Made by a program: the position numbers and the translations under genes. The notes beneath the pieces are model-generated. The model did not search any database and was not told the DNA's origin. It saw only the letters and a program-made list of their open reading frames with translations. Below are positions 1 through 8,261 of a stretch of 64,000 nucleotides of DNA, one piece after another. Positions within the stretch are counted from its first letter, which is position 1; each line of letters begins with the position of its first letter. Source of the stretch: JBMYZL01 sp965661765 (GTDB lineage Bacteria; Bacteroidota; Bacteroidia; Flavobacteriales_D; Sanyastnellaceae); NCBI GenBank assembly GCA_965661765.1, contig CBFIFE010000008.1, positions 10,052 through 74,051 on the forward strand, written 5' to 3'.

Positions 1-316
1 GAACGTTGAGGGATTGAGGAGCGTGGTTGTAGTCCTGGGTCAATGTAGGTTTAGACTGTTGGTAAAGGGACCACAGGGCACTATCTGACACCTGCGCCCA
101 AGCGGGGCGTGTTTCGAAGGGCATCAGCGGTGCCTTCAAGGTGAGAGGGAGGTCTGGCCGTGGCGAATCTGGTGCCGCTTGCCAGGCAGCCACACCGTCG
201 AGCCATTCTTGTTGCGCTTCGATTTCAATCCAGTGCATCAGCGAATCGGCTGGAGGTTGTGCGCCACCACATGCGAGGCAGTGGATCATGCAGATGAGCA
301 AAAATGCAAATTTCAT
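1..316 (-). CDS. Partial lipoprotein, coupled to the upstream regulator
   Basis: The reading frame is open from an ATG at 316-314 to the window edge, so only about 105 N-terminal codons are visible. The start MKFAFLLICMIHCLACGG is a short hydrophobic segment ending in a lipobox (LAC-G), so the product is probably a lipoprotein with the acylated cysteine at residue 16. The mature part is rich in Trp, Gln and Pro and I recognise no family. The ATG overlaps the TGA of the upstream HTH gene as ATGA, which indicates one transcript and translational coupling. The product may therefore be a partner or output of that regulator (inference). Opposite-strand frames here are shadows. Confidence 0.75.
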   Translation of the reverse strand, partial: MKFAFLLICMIHCLACGGAQPPADSLMHWIEIEAQQEWLDGVAAWQAAPDSPRPDLPLTLKAPLMPFETRPAWAQVSDSALWSLYQQSKPTLTQDYNHAPQSLNV

Positions 317-1875
317 TTCAGGTTCGATTGCAGCCATTCATCGAGTTGGACTTCTTTGCGAAGGTTCAGCCGTTGCCGAATGTCCCGACGCGCTTGGTAG
401 ATGCGCTGCACTGAGAGATTTTCTGTGGTTGCGAGTTGCTTCGTGGTTTTTCCTTGTGCCAAACCCAGCGCCACCTTGCGTTCCAGCTCCGACCAATCCG
501 CCATCAGTTCGTCGCTCAAGTCTTTTGCCTCGGTTGCGGATCGGGCCATCAGGACTTCAAACGCGGCAGCGGCCTTTCGGCGTTGAATTTGGGTCACGGA
601 TTCACCCTGGTTCTGTTTCGGGACGGCGGACTGGATCTGGTCCATCAAGAACGCAGGATCTCGACGCTGCATACGCCACTGTTGCCCAGGAACACTGCTG
701 AAAATGGCTGCGGCAACCAGAACAGCAAGCCCCAAGGCGCCACAAGCGATCCATTTCCAGAGCGCGCCACCTGCAGCGGCGACAGCTGCATTGAGCGAAT
801 GTGCCTGCACAACTGGATCCTTGCAGCGGCCGATGTTCAGACCTTTCATGTCGAAAGGAAGCGGCGCAAGCGATCGCCACTGCGCCAACCAATTTTCTTG
901 CGACTCAGGCGCCCCGGCGCCAAACAGTACAGAATTGACGCCTAAAGTGGCAGATTTGTCGGCCGCATTCAAGTCCGCCACCCAACGATCGAAACGCGGA
1001 CGCAAGGCCAGCGCTGTGGTTTCATCCCCAATCCATTGGAGGTATGCAGTGAGGATTTGGACGCCCACTGATTTGCGTTCCTCAAACATGTCATTGCGCG
1101 GTTCCACATTCGCGAAGCACGACCTCGCCCGGATTTGATCGTCTAAAGCCATGCACACCTTCAATTCAGTCAGGTGAAGCATCTGCGAAGTGACGGTTGT
1201 CCAGGATGCATCCAAGCCATTCGCCTCAGCTTGTTGTACCCGTTCTTGGCCGTTTTGACACCACTGCAAGGCTTCTCCACAATGCCCCAATTCCAAGTGA
1301 AGTTCCGCCATGTTATTGAATCCCTCCGCATTCTGTTGCTCTGGGGCCAATTCCAAGGACATCATGAGTGCATCAATGGCATGTTGCGGCTCGCCCAACA
1401 ATACCCAAGTTGAACTGAGTGCGATCCATGCCGAAGCGGCGTAGGACTGCGGGGAGTCCTCACTGAGTTCCACAGCGGTTTCAAACCATAGCCTCGCCGC
1501 GTTCAAATTGTCCTTCCTGAACTCACAGATGCCGGCCAAATGCGCCAACATTCCGGTTTGCATGACACAACCGCTCTCGTGCTTTAAATCATCCAAAAAG
1601 GGCTCGTACGCATAGTTCTCGAGCATCACAGCTCCCTGTAGCATCATGTAAGTTGCCAGTTCCAAGCTGTCACAAGAGGACGTGTCCGAGTGACGCTGCC
1701 ACAAGGCATCCCCCGTCGCAATGAGCGCTGTGGGGTTGTACTCAGCAGCGATGAGAGCCGAAGTCATCTGCTCGGCAAGGGAAAGGGAGGTGGACTGCCC
1801 CCACAAACCCTGGACACATGAAAACAAGCCGATTGCGGCCAGAAGACGAGACGTGAACAGTGCACTCCGAGACAT
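313..1875 (-). CDS. Membrane-anchored TPR protein with LuxR-type HTH
   Basis: The 520-residue protein has an N-terminal signal segment (residues 1-26, ending GLWGQ). An alpha-helical region with TPR-like helix pairs follows (about 40-340), for example around AASAWIALSSTWVLLGEP. A single membrane helix spans about 373-393 (WIACGALGLAVLVAAAIF). A cytoplasmic tail ends in a helix-turn-helix at about 460-505 (ALGLAQGKTTKQLATTENLS then VQRIYQARRDIRQRLNL), which resembles GerE/LuxR DNA-binding domains. This TPR-TM-HTH plan is common in Bacteroidota regulators. It suggests a periplasmic sensor domain coupled to transcription, although no ligand can be inferred. It is divergent from the adhesin gene at 2060 and coupled to the lipoprotein after it. 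Confidence 0.8.
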   Translation of the reverse strand: MSRSALFTSRLLAAIGLFSCVQGLWGQSTSLSLAEQMTSALIAAEYNPTALIATGDALWQRHSDTSSCDSLELATYMMLQGAVMLENYAYEPFLDDLKHESGCVMQTGMLAHLAGICEFRKDNLNAARLWFETAVELSEDSPQSYAASAWIALSSTWVLLGEPQHAIDALMMSLELAPEQQNAEGFNNMAELHLELGHCGEALQWCQNGQERVQQAEANGLDASWTTVTSQMLHLTELKVCMALDDQIRARSCFANVEPRNDMFEERKSVGVQILTAYLQWIGDETTALALRPRFDRWVADLNAADKSATLGVNSVLFGAGAPESQENWLAQWRSLAPLPFDMKGLNIGRCKDPVVQAHSLNAAVAAAGGALWKWIACGALGLAVLVAAAIFSSVPGQQWRMQRRDPAFLMDQIQSAVPKQNQGESVTQIQRRKAAAAFEVLMARSATEAKDLSDELMADWSELERKVALGLAQGKTTKQLATTENLSVQRIYQARRDIRQRLNLRKEVQLDEWLQSNLK

Positions 1876-1890
1876 TCCTTAAAAAAGTCC

Positions 1891-1898
1891 CAAAAATA
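1891..1898 (-). promoter_or_regulatory. Bacteroidota -7 element for the HTH regulator gene
   Basis: On the minus strand these bases read TATTTTTG, a perfect match to the Bacteroidota sigma-ABfr -7 consensus TAnnTTTG. It lies 16 bases upstream of the ATG at 1875, which implies a very short leader. No clear -33 TTG is present at the usual distance. The CRP-like box at 1921-1936 is instead centred about 41 bases upstream of the predicted start, a spacing typical of class II activators. Spacing and consensus are seen; function is inferred. Confidence 0.45.
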
Positions 1899-1917
1899 GG
1901 TGTTCGCTCATATTTGG

Positions 1918-1978
1918 ATGTGTGATGCACTTCACAGCATGATGTGATAGGGTGTCAGATTCGTTGTGCATCACACAT
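1918..1978. promoter_or_regulatory. Nested palindromes with a CRP/FNR-like box
   Basis: A perfect 13-base inverted repeat has arms at 1918-1930 (ATGTGTGATGCAC) and 1966-1978 (GTGCATCACACAT). Overlapping it is TGTGA-N6-TCACA at 1921-1936, identical to the core of the E. coli CRP operator. TCACA-N6-TGTGA follows at 1932-1947, and TGTG-CAT-CACA at 1965-1975. The set fills the region between the divergent genes at 1875 and 2060, so a dimeric regulator probably controls one or both. Confidence 0.5.
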
Positions 1979-2059
1979 TTATTCACGTGTTTTGAGGGAG
2001 GGCTGTGTTTGTCTCGTCGTTTCTTTGCGGGGTTAAGTCGAATAAATGCCCTCTTTCGC

Positions 2060-4702
2060 ATGAATTTTCCTCAATCCCGTATTGTTCTGTTGCTCGTGGC
2101 GCTTTTGCCATTGGGAGCAATTACAGCACAGCAGCAAGTCGCTGTGGTGTCGGACGAATCTGGAAACAAAGTATTTCTTCGCATCGATCCGCTGTTGTTG
2201 CGTGGTGATTTGGACACGTTGTATGCGTCATTCGGTGATCTGCAAGACCAAATTGACAATTTGTCCTGGGCTGATGTCCTGGAAAATGGCACTTCCCCTG
2301 GGATCGATGTCAATTTCTTCGGGTTTGACGCGACAGGCTTGGGCCAGGTGACCACAACGGGTACATTGACGGGTGACAGTTTGGTGCTCAACAAAGACGC
2401 CGCGATTACAGGGCGATTGAATGTCTCTGGTGTGACAACTTTGAATGATTCCCTGATGGTGCAAGGAACAGTCGTGTTGAACGACTCGCTGCGTGTGGTG
2501 AAGGCAACCTCCTTAGGGTCTCGCTTGCATGTGACTGGGGTGACCGCGCTTGGCGATTCGCTTCACGTTGTGGGCAATGTGGATTTGGATGCACTCTTTC
2601 ACGTTGATGGAGCGGCCACTTTCGGGAGCACCGTGACGGTGACGGGTGAAACCACGCTCATGGACACGTTGCAAGCGCAAAGCGCGGCATTGCTCGATGA
2701 TTCTCTTCGGGTCGGGGGCAACACGCACCTTCAACAAGACTTGCAGGTGGATGGGAGCACCAATATTGGCGGTTCGCTGAGCGTCACTGGGCCGACGTCG
2801 CTGAGCGGGACGCTCAACGTCACAGGGGTCACTTCACTCGGCGATTCACTGCAAGTCACAGGGGCATCTGATTTTGCAGGCAACCTCAATGTCGACGGCA
2901 ACACCACGTTGAATGCTGTTCGGATGGATGGCGACCTGGAGCTCAACGGCAACGCCAACATCTCGGATTCGCTCGTTGTGGTTGGCGCTGCGGACTTCAG
3001 TTCTACCGTGGACGTTGCCGGCGCCACCACGCTCAACGCTTCATTGGACGTCAATGGCGTCACTTCGTTGAATGACTCGTTGCATGTGAGCGGAGGTGTG
3101 GATATCGACAGCAACCTCAATGTCGACGGCCACACGACATTGAACACCTCGACCCTCAACGGTGCAACCACAGTCGCCGGTATGAGCACATTCAGCGACG
3201 AGGTCAACTTCAACGACACGATTCACGCAAATGCACCAGCGATGTTCAGTGATTCCGTCATGATGACAGGTGGAGCAAGTGTGGGAGGCACCCTTTCCGT
3301 TTCTGAGTTGATCATCGACGGCGTCACCATTCCCGCGCTCGACAACACCGATGCGTTGCCTGAAGGAGACAGCAACCTCTACTTTACGGCGGATCGGGAA
3401 GCTGCATTGCAGGACCAAATCGATGCGGCGGCGGAGCGAGAAGCCGCAATGCAGAACCAAATTGACGCCGCGGATTCAGTCAATCAAGTCTTGACGACGA
3501 CGCTGAGCAACTTGCTCAATCAGTTGTTCGATCCAGCAACCGTGACGACAGGCAGCGCAACGAGTGTGTCAGCATTTACTGCGAATTTGAACGCGACTTA
3601 TGATGACGGCGGCGCGGAAGTCGATGATGCGGGGTTCATGCTGTCCTCGAACAGCGATTTGTCCGATTCGACAGAATATTCGACCACCATTTCCGGTTCA
3701 CTGGCAGAGGCCGTCGCGAGTTTGTCGAAGGGCACCACGTATTACTACCGTGGTTATGTTGAGACCCTCATGGGGCGCGCTGTGGGTGACACTCAGAGCT
3801 TCACCACCATCGGTGACGCCGTGGTGGGCTCATCTTCCTCAAGCAATGTAACGAAGACGGATGCCACGCTCAGCTCGAGCATCACCTCTGCTGGTGGTGG
3901 AACGGTTTCGCAGGCAGGCTTCCAATATGGCACTACGACGAGTTGGTCATCCGCTTCCACGGTCACTTCGAGTTCCACTTCGGGGAGCTTTTCGAAGAGC
4001 ATCACTGGCTTGGCTGAGGGCACCACTTATTACTTCAGGCCCTTCGTCACAAATGAGGCGGGGACCGCTTACGGGTCCTCCCAGAGCTTCACCACAGATT
4101 CTGGGCCTTGCACTGTGGAATCGGTTGCCTATGAAGGTTTCACCTACAACACAGTAGAAATTGGGGACCAGTGCTGGTTCCAAGAGCGTCTTCAAAATAC
4201 GAATTTCAGAAATGGCGACCCCATCGCACAGGGTCCTGGTGATTATTCCAATCCGGGGCCTGTTTACTATGTTTTCAATGATGAAACACATGGGGACATT
4301 CATTACTATAACTTCTTTGCAATTGATGATGCTCGTGGCCTTTGTCCATCGGGATGGCATGTGCCGAGTCTTTCGGAATTCGAGACCATGGGCAGCCTTT
4401 ATTCCACCGAGGCTGATTGGTCCGATGCCGCATTTTTGGCTCCAATCGGCAGCAATAGTTCTGGCTTTTCACTTCTGCCAAACCAGGGTTGGGTGAGGGA
4501 CGGAAAAGGGTTTGCCTCTACTGAAGTTGAGAATACAATTGCTACATACATTGCAACTACTTCACAACCGACATCTGTACCCTTTGGTTCACCTGAGGAT
4601 TTTTTTGTGTCTATGAATTTCAGGGATGGCGCAATGGATACTTGGAACACCACCAGTATTGACGATAAAGGGGTTGGGGTGCGTTGCTTGATGGACGACT
4701 GA
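2060..4702 (+). CDS. Secreted repeat adhesin with FISUMP domain
   Basis: I chose ATG 2060 because it begins a clean signal peptide (MNFPQSRIVLLLVALLPLGAITAQ). An in-frame GTG at 1952 would only add a non-signal leader. The 880-residue product has a repetitive beta-rich region at about 95-415. Units of about 11-12 residues, paired into about 24, follow the pattern LxVxGxTxLxDSLxV, resembling phage tail-fibre or trimeric-adhesin stalks. A short coiled coil follows at about 440-490 (AALQDQIDAAAEREAAMQNQ), then two fibronectin-like modules (about 493-680). The C-terminal FISUMP domain (about 683-880) carries GDQCWFQERLQNTNF, CPSGWHVPS and GVRCL. No T9SS tail is visible. It is probably cell-surface and adhesive (inference). 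Confidence 0.85.
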   Translation: MNFPQSRIVLLLVALLPLGAITAQQQVAVVSDESGNKVFLRIDPLLLRGDLDTLYASFGDLQDQIDNLSWADVLENGTSPGIDVNFFGFDATGLGQVTTTGTLTGDSLVLNKDAAITGRLNVSGVTTLNDSLMVQGTVVLNDSLRVVKATSLGSRLHVTGVTALGDSLHVVGNVDLDALFHVDGAATFGSTVTVTGETTLMDTLQAQSAALLDDSLRVGGNTHLQQDLQVDGSTNIGGSLSVTGPTSLSGTLNVTGVTSLGDSLQVTGASDFAGNLNVDGNTTLNAVRMDGDLELNGNANISDSLVVVGAADFSSTVDVAGATTLNASLDVNGVTSLNDSLHVSGGVDIDSNLNVDGHTTLNTSTLNGATTVAGMSTFSDEVNFNDTIHANAPAMFSDSVMMTGGASVGGTLSVSELIIDGVTIPALDNTDALPEGDSNLYFTADREAALQDQIDAAAEREAAMQNQIDAADSVNQVLTTTLSNLLNQLFDPATVTTGSATSVSAFTANLNATYDDGGAEVDDAGFMLSSNSDLSDSTEYSTTISGSLAEAVASLSKGTTYYYRGYVETLMGRAVGDTQSFTTIGDAVVGSSSSSNVTKTDATLSSSITSAGGGTVSQAGFQYGTTTSWSSASTVTSSSTSGSFSKSITGLAEGTTYYFRPFVTNEAGTAYGSSQSFTTDSGPCTVESVAYEGFTYNTVEIGDQCWFQERLQNTNFRNGDPIAQGPGDYSNPGPVYYVFNDETHGDIHYYNFFAIDDARGLCPSGWHVPSLSEFETMGSLYSTEADWSDAAFLAPIGSNSSGFSLLPNQGWVRDGKGFASTEVENTIATYIATTSQPTSVPFGSPEDFFVSMNFRDGAMDTWNTTSIDDKGVGVRCLMDD

Positions 4703-4714
4703 CCCAAATGAACA

Positions 4715-4758
4715 TGCCCGAGGTGCGGAGGAATTCTTATTCCTCTTGACCTCGGGCA
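4715..4758. terminator. Strong bidirectional hairpin between convergent genes
   Basis: The outer stem is TGCCCGAGGT (4715-4724) with ACCTCGGGCA (4749-4758). The inner stem is GAGGAAT (4728-4734) with ATTCCTC (4739-4745) around a TCTT loop. It lies exactly between the stop codons of the convergent genes ending at 4702 and 4770. There is no long U tract, so it may act as a transcript 3' end or barrier rather than a classical intrinsic terminator. Confidence 0.75.
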
Positions 4759-4769
4759 AATTCATCAAG

Positions 4770-7613
4770 TTACTCAGTGCGCCGCATGATTTCGAGGGTG
4801 CCCGTGCAGTAATCGCGAAGCTCCGGCGTCGTGCCGCAATCCAGGTCGATTGTCTCCAGCGTGTAATAGTACATGCCATCGGCCAGCGGATCGCCGTTTT
4901 CGTCCTCGCCGGCGAAAGGCTCCTTGTCGTGCCGTTGGACATACACGCGCTTGCCCCAACGATTGAAAATCGACAGTTCGTAGCGCAGGCATTCGTTCGC
5001 CACGCCGTTGAACTGCAGGATTTCGTTGTCGCCGTCACGGTTGGGCGTGATGACATTGGGGATGTAGAAATTGGCCAAATCAAACTCGCTCTCCAATTCC
5101 TCCACCTGCGTCACCCCGTACGTACACCCAAACTCGTCGGTGAGCTCGAGCTCAATCGAATACGTGCCCGTCGTCATGAAGGGATAATCCGCGATCGCGG
5201 CCACCTCCACCAGGTCCCCATCGAACGACCACGCATAAGTCAACAACCCCTCATCGCTCAGCGCGTTCGGCGTCAGCACCACCCGGTTGCACTTGATCTC
5301 GGGCGTGAAGGCCAGGTCGTCAAACGGCTCGGGGATGATGTACGCTGAAGTGGTCGAGCCGCCGCATCCAAATTGGTCAAAGTACGTGTACGTGACTTCG
5401 TAATTGCCAGGGCTCGCAGCGGTGTGGTTCAACTGCCCACCGTCCACAAAGGGTCCGCTGAGTGTACCACCCGGAGGCACAGGGTCAATTGGGATGGTGG
5501 TCAGCTCGGGGCAGTAACTCGGAGCGATGTTGGGGCTGACGAAGGGGATGTCCTGCACGGCGAGGTTGACCGTGTAGTTGCTGTCGCAGCCGAGGGTTGT
5601 CACGTTTTCGAAGAAGTACGTGCCGGCGTTGGACACGCTTGAGCCGTCGGGCAGGGTGTAACTGTCCCCGTTGCAAATGGTCTCATTGAGCACCAGTTCA
5701 TAGGCCGGTTGCAAAGTCAAGTTCAAAATGATGCTGCTGTCGCATCCCCAAACCGACTGCAAATTGAACGCAAACACCCCCGATTCCTCGGCGAGGTCCC
5801 CATCAGGCAAGACGTAGGGTTCGTTCGAACAAAGCGTCGCTTCGATGAGCTCATCCTCATATGCGGGATGCACGGTGATGTCATACTGCGCGGTGCTGTC
5901 GCAACCCGTTACCGCAGAGGTGTACACGATTTCGTAAATGCCGGTGGTGTCGGCTTGGCCACCACCGGGAATGTTGACGTATTGCCCCTCGCAGATGTCG
6001 TAGGCATACTCGGTGTAAATCGTCGGAACGACCTCCGCAACGGTGGTGATTGTGCTGTCGCAGCCGGCAATGGCAGAAGGCAACACCGTCACATATGTTC
6101 CGGATTCGGTCACCAAGGTCGTGTCGTCTGGCAAGTAGAACGGATCGTCCTGGCAAATGGTGATTTCTTGGCTCAGCTGGTACAAAGGTGTCTCAATGAG
6201 GTCGGTCAGGATGATGCTGTCGCAACCGGCGACGCTGACGAGAGAGCTGGTGTAGTCGCCTGGGGTCTCCGCAATCACGCCGTCTGGCAAGACGTAGGTG
6301 CTGCCCTCGCAGAAATAGATTTCTTGAGCCACGGTGATGGCGTATCCCACAGTGACGGTGGTGTCTGTGCTGCAACCGGTTGTGGTGCCTGTGATGGTGT
6401 AGGTGGTGGTTTCTTCTGGGGTGGCGATGACGGTGCTGCCAAAAGTTGTATTCAAGCCGGTGGCCGGGGTCCACTGGTAAGCATTTGCTCCCGTGACCGT
6501 GATGACGGCTTGCTCGTCGTTGCAGGTGGTGGGGTAGGGGGGATCGATGGTCAAGACGGGATAAGGCACGACCACCACGGTGACGTCCACGGTGTCCTCG
6601 CATTCTGGGGTAGTCACGTAAATCGAATATGTGGTGGTGGAATCGGGCGACGCGACAACTTCGTTGCTGTTCGGGTCGCTGATGCCATCGGCTGGCAACC
6701 ATTCATAGGTGTCTGCACCTTCCAAGGCGATGTTCACTTCGCCGCCTTCGCAAAAGAAGGGGTTTGCCGGTGAGATGCTCAATCCGATGCCGCCGATGGG
6801 GGTGATGGTGACCGATCCATCGCCGGAGACGTTGCCCGCCACGCAGCTTCCTCCCGGCGGGGTGAGGCTTGAACCACCGCCGCCGCCGCCGCCACCCACG
6901 GAACTGGTGAACGTCACACAGTCCGATCCACCGCCGCCGCCGCCGAACCGACCGCCACCTCCACCGCCTCCGGGTGCATTGCTGCCGCAGGGATCAGAAC
7001 CGCCGTCGCCTCCAGCACCGATCACCCCGTTCGCACCCGAGTTGCCGCCGGCGGCCCAGGCTGCCCCGCCGAAGCCGCCCATGAAGGCAGTGCCCGGCCC
7101 GCCGCCATCTCCAAATGTATTCTCGCCGGCCACGCCGGAGCTGCATCCGCCGTTGCCCCCATCGCCATCGGACGTTCCGCCGCCCATGCCCCCACCGCCG
7201 GCAGCAATCGCCAGCCGGTCGCCCAATCCATAGGGGGCTTGGCGAATGTCGGACCCCCCGCCGCCCCCGCAGGAACGCGAAGCAAAAGGCGAGGCATTCG
7301 CGCCATCCCCACCGCCATTCCATCCCCCGGCAAAACATTCGCCTTCGCCACCGACACGCACCTCCAACACGTCACCCGACATCACATCGAGGGTGGCGGT
7401 GACTGTGGCACCGTTGCCGCCATTCGCTCCGCCACCGGCCCCGCCTTTGAGGGTGACCTGGATTTGGCTCACACAAGGCGGAACGGTATAGGTTTGAACA
7501 GCTCCTGTGTAGTTGAATGTCACCGCTTCCTGAGCGAAAGCCCCAGAAGAAATGCCGAAGAATAACAAGGTCAAAACCTTGAAGGTGAGGACGAAACGGA
7601 GGTTCTTGTTCAT
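4770..7613 (-). CDS. Glycine-rich T9SS type B surface protein
   Basis: The start is ATG 7613 (MNKNLRFVLTFKVLTLLFFG), which opens a signal peptide ending AFAQ. The frame remains open far upstream, but that stretch is antisense to the cytidine deaminase. The protein is 947 residues. It has a Gly-rich N-terminal module (about 25-250) with poly-Gly runs such as GGGGGGRFGGGGGG, preceded by VTFNYTGAVQTYTVPPC. Several Ig/PKD-like modules follow (SISPANPFFCEGGEVNIALE), then about six Cys-containing repeats of the CDSxI / LPDG type. The CHU_C gliding-associated domain is last (about 855-947; FYIPNVITPNRDGDNEILQF and YELSIFNRWGKRVY). It is exported by T9SS and attached to the surface; its ligand is unknown. 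Confidence 0.88.
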   Translation of the reverse strand: MNKNLRFVLTFKVLTLLFFGISSGAFAQEAVTFNYTGAVQTYTVPPCVSQIQVTLKGGAGGGANGGNGATVTATLDVMSGDVLEVRVGGEGECFAGGWNGGGDGANASPFASRSCGGGGGSDIRQAPYGLGDRLAIAAGGGGMGGGTSDGDGGNGGCSSGVAGENTFGDGGGPGTAFMGGFGGAAWAAGGNSGANGVIGAGGDGGSDPCGSNAPGGGGGGGRFGGGGGGSDCVTFTSSVGGGGGGGGSSLTPPGGSCVAGNVSGDGSVTITPIGGIGLSISPANPFFCEGGEVNIALEGADTYEWLPADGISDPNSNEVVASPDSTTTYSIYVTTPECEDTVDVTVVVVPYPVLTIDPPYPTTCNDEQAVITVTGANAYQWTPATGLNTTFGSTVIATPEETTTYTITGTTTGCSTDTTVTVGYAITVAQEIYFCEGSTYVLPDGVIAETPGDYTSSLVSVAGCDSIILTDLIETPLYQLSQEITICQDDPFYLPDDTTLVTESGTYVTVLPSAIAGCDSTITTVAEVVPTIYTEYAYDICEGQYVNIPGGGQADTTGIYEIVYTSAVTGCDSTAQYDITVHPAYEDELIEATLCSNEPYVLPDGDLAEESGVFAFNLQSVWGCDSSIILNLTLQPAYELVLNETICNGDSYTLPDGSSVSNAGTYFFENVTTLGCDSNYTVNLAVQDIPFVSPNIAPSYCPELTTIPIDPVPPGGTLSGPFVDGGQLNHTAASPGNYEVTYTYFDQFGCGGSTTSAYIIPEPFDDLAFTPEIKCNRVVLTPNALSDEGLLTYAWSFDGDLVEVAAIADYPFMTTGTYSIELELTDEFGCTYGVTQVEELESEFDLANFYIPNVITPNRDGDNEILQFNGVANECLRYELSIFNRWGKRVYVQRHDKEPFAGEDENGDPLADGMYYYTLETIDLDCGTTPELRDYCTGTLEIMRRTE

Positions 7614-7694
7614 GGTCTCGGCCAAATTAGGGACATTTTCACAACGATTCACACGCAAAAAGGTTGCAAATTGCCCCTCCAGTCGAATTTGAGG

Positions 7695-8174
7695 ATGATG
7701 AATACAGCAGGCATCAGGGAGTGGGACCTGGATGAGGTCAATGAGGAAGACCAAACCTTGCTCCGCGCAGCCTTCTCCGCTGCCGAGCAAGCCTATGCGC
7801 CGCACTCCGGCTTTCACGTGGGCGCCGCCGCTCGGCTCGCCAACGGCGAGATCGTCATCGGCAGCAACCAGGAAAACGTGGCCTTCCCGTCCGGCCTTTG
7901 CGCCGAGCGGGTCGCGGCCTTCGCCGCAGGCGCCCAATTCCCGGGCGTCACCATCGAGGCCATGGCGATTGTCACCACGAATGGCGAAAAGGTCGAGTCT
8001 GGCTTCAGCCCCTGCGGCGGATGTCGGCAGGTCCTCGTCGAAAGCGAGCACCGCCAGCAATTCTCGCTCCGCCTGCTCCTCCAAGGAGGGAGGGAGGCCA
8101 AGGTGGTCGAAGTGGATGATTGCAATGTATTGCTGCCCATGGCCTTCCATGCCAAGGGATTGGGGCGCGGCTAA
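7695..8174 (+). CDS. cdd: Cytidine deaminase
   Basis: Cytidine deaminase hydrolyses cytidine and deoxycytidine to uridine and deoxyuridine in pyrimidine salvage, in the cytosol. The 159-residue chain carries both zinc-site motifs: GLCAER (Cys69, catalytic Glu71) and SPCGGCRQVL (Cys107, Cys110). It also has the substrate-binding stretch NQENVAFPSG. Its length is typical of Bacteroidota homotetrameric enzymes. Two ATGs at 7695 and 7698 follow a GAGG; an in-frame TTG at 7671 is less likely. It is divergent from the surface-protein gene and not in an operon, but functionally it complements the CNT transporter and thymidine phosphorylase at 47-49.6 kb. Confidence 0.93.
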   Translation: MMNTAGIREWDLDEVNEEDQTLLRAAFSAAEQAYAPHSGFHVGAAARLANGEIVIGSNQENVAFPSGLCAERVAAFAAGAQFPGVTIEAMAIVTTNGEKVESGFSPCGGCRQVLVESEHRQQFSLRLLLQGGREAKVVEVDDCNVLLPMAFHAKGLGRG

Positions 8175-8186
8175 CGCCGCTTCGAG

Positions 8187-8205
8187 GAGGCGCGGCTCTC
8201 GCCTC
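8187..8205. terminator. Hairpin downstream of cdd
   Basis: GAGGCG (8187-8192) pairs with CGCCTC (8200-8205) around a 7-base loop, 13 bases after the cdd stop and before the convergent gene ending at 8262. The stem is short and has no T run, so termination is plausible only. The following bases contain repeated CCATCGT words, which look like decayed tandem repeat. Confidence 0.35.
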
Positions 8206-8261
8206 GCTTGAGGGCGCGGCTGGAGCCTACCATCCACTGACCATCGTCCATCGTCTACCGA

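Noticed and set aside
5709..6773. 354-codon plus-strand frame
   Set aside because: It is antisense to the Gly-rich T9SS gene and consists of shadow sequence without family features.
6860..7340. Repetitive GGC/GGT tracts as a possible simple-sequence element
   Set aside because: They encode the Gly-rich domain in frame and are explained by protein sequence.
6709..7491. Proline-rich plus-strand frames
   Set aside because: Poly-Pro runs are the complement of poly-Gly codons in the T9SS gene at 4770-7613.
7614..8237. N-terminal extension of the Gly-rich T9SS protein
   Set aside because: The frame is open, but the extension lies antisense to cdd and precedes a perfect signal peptide starting at 7613.
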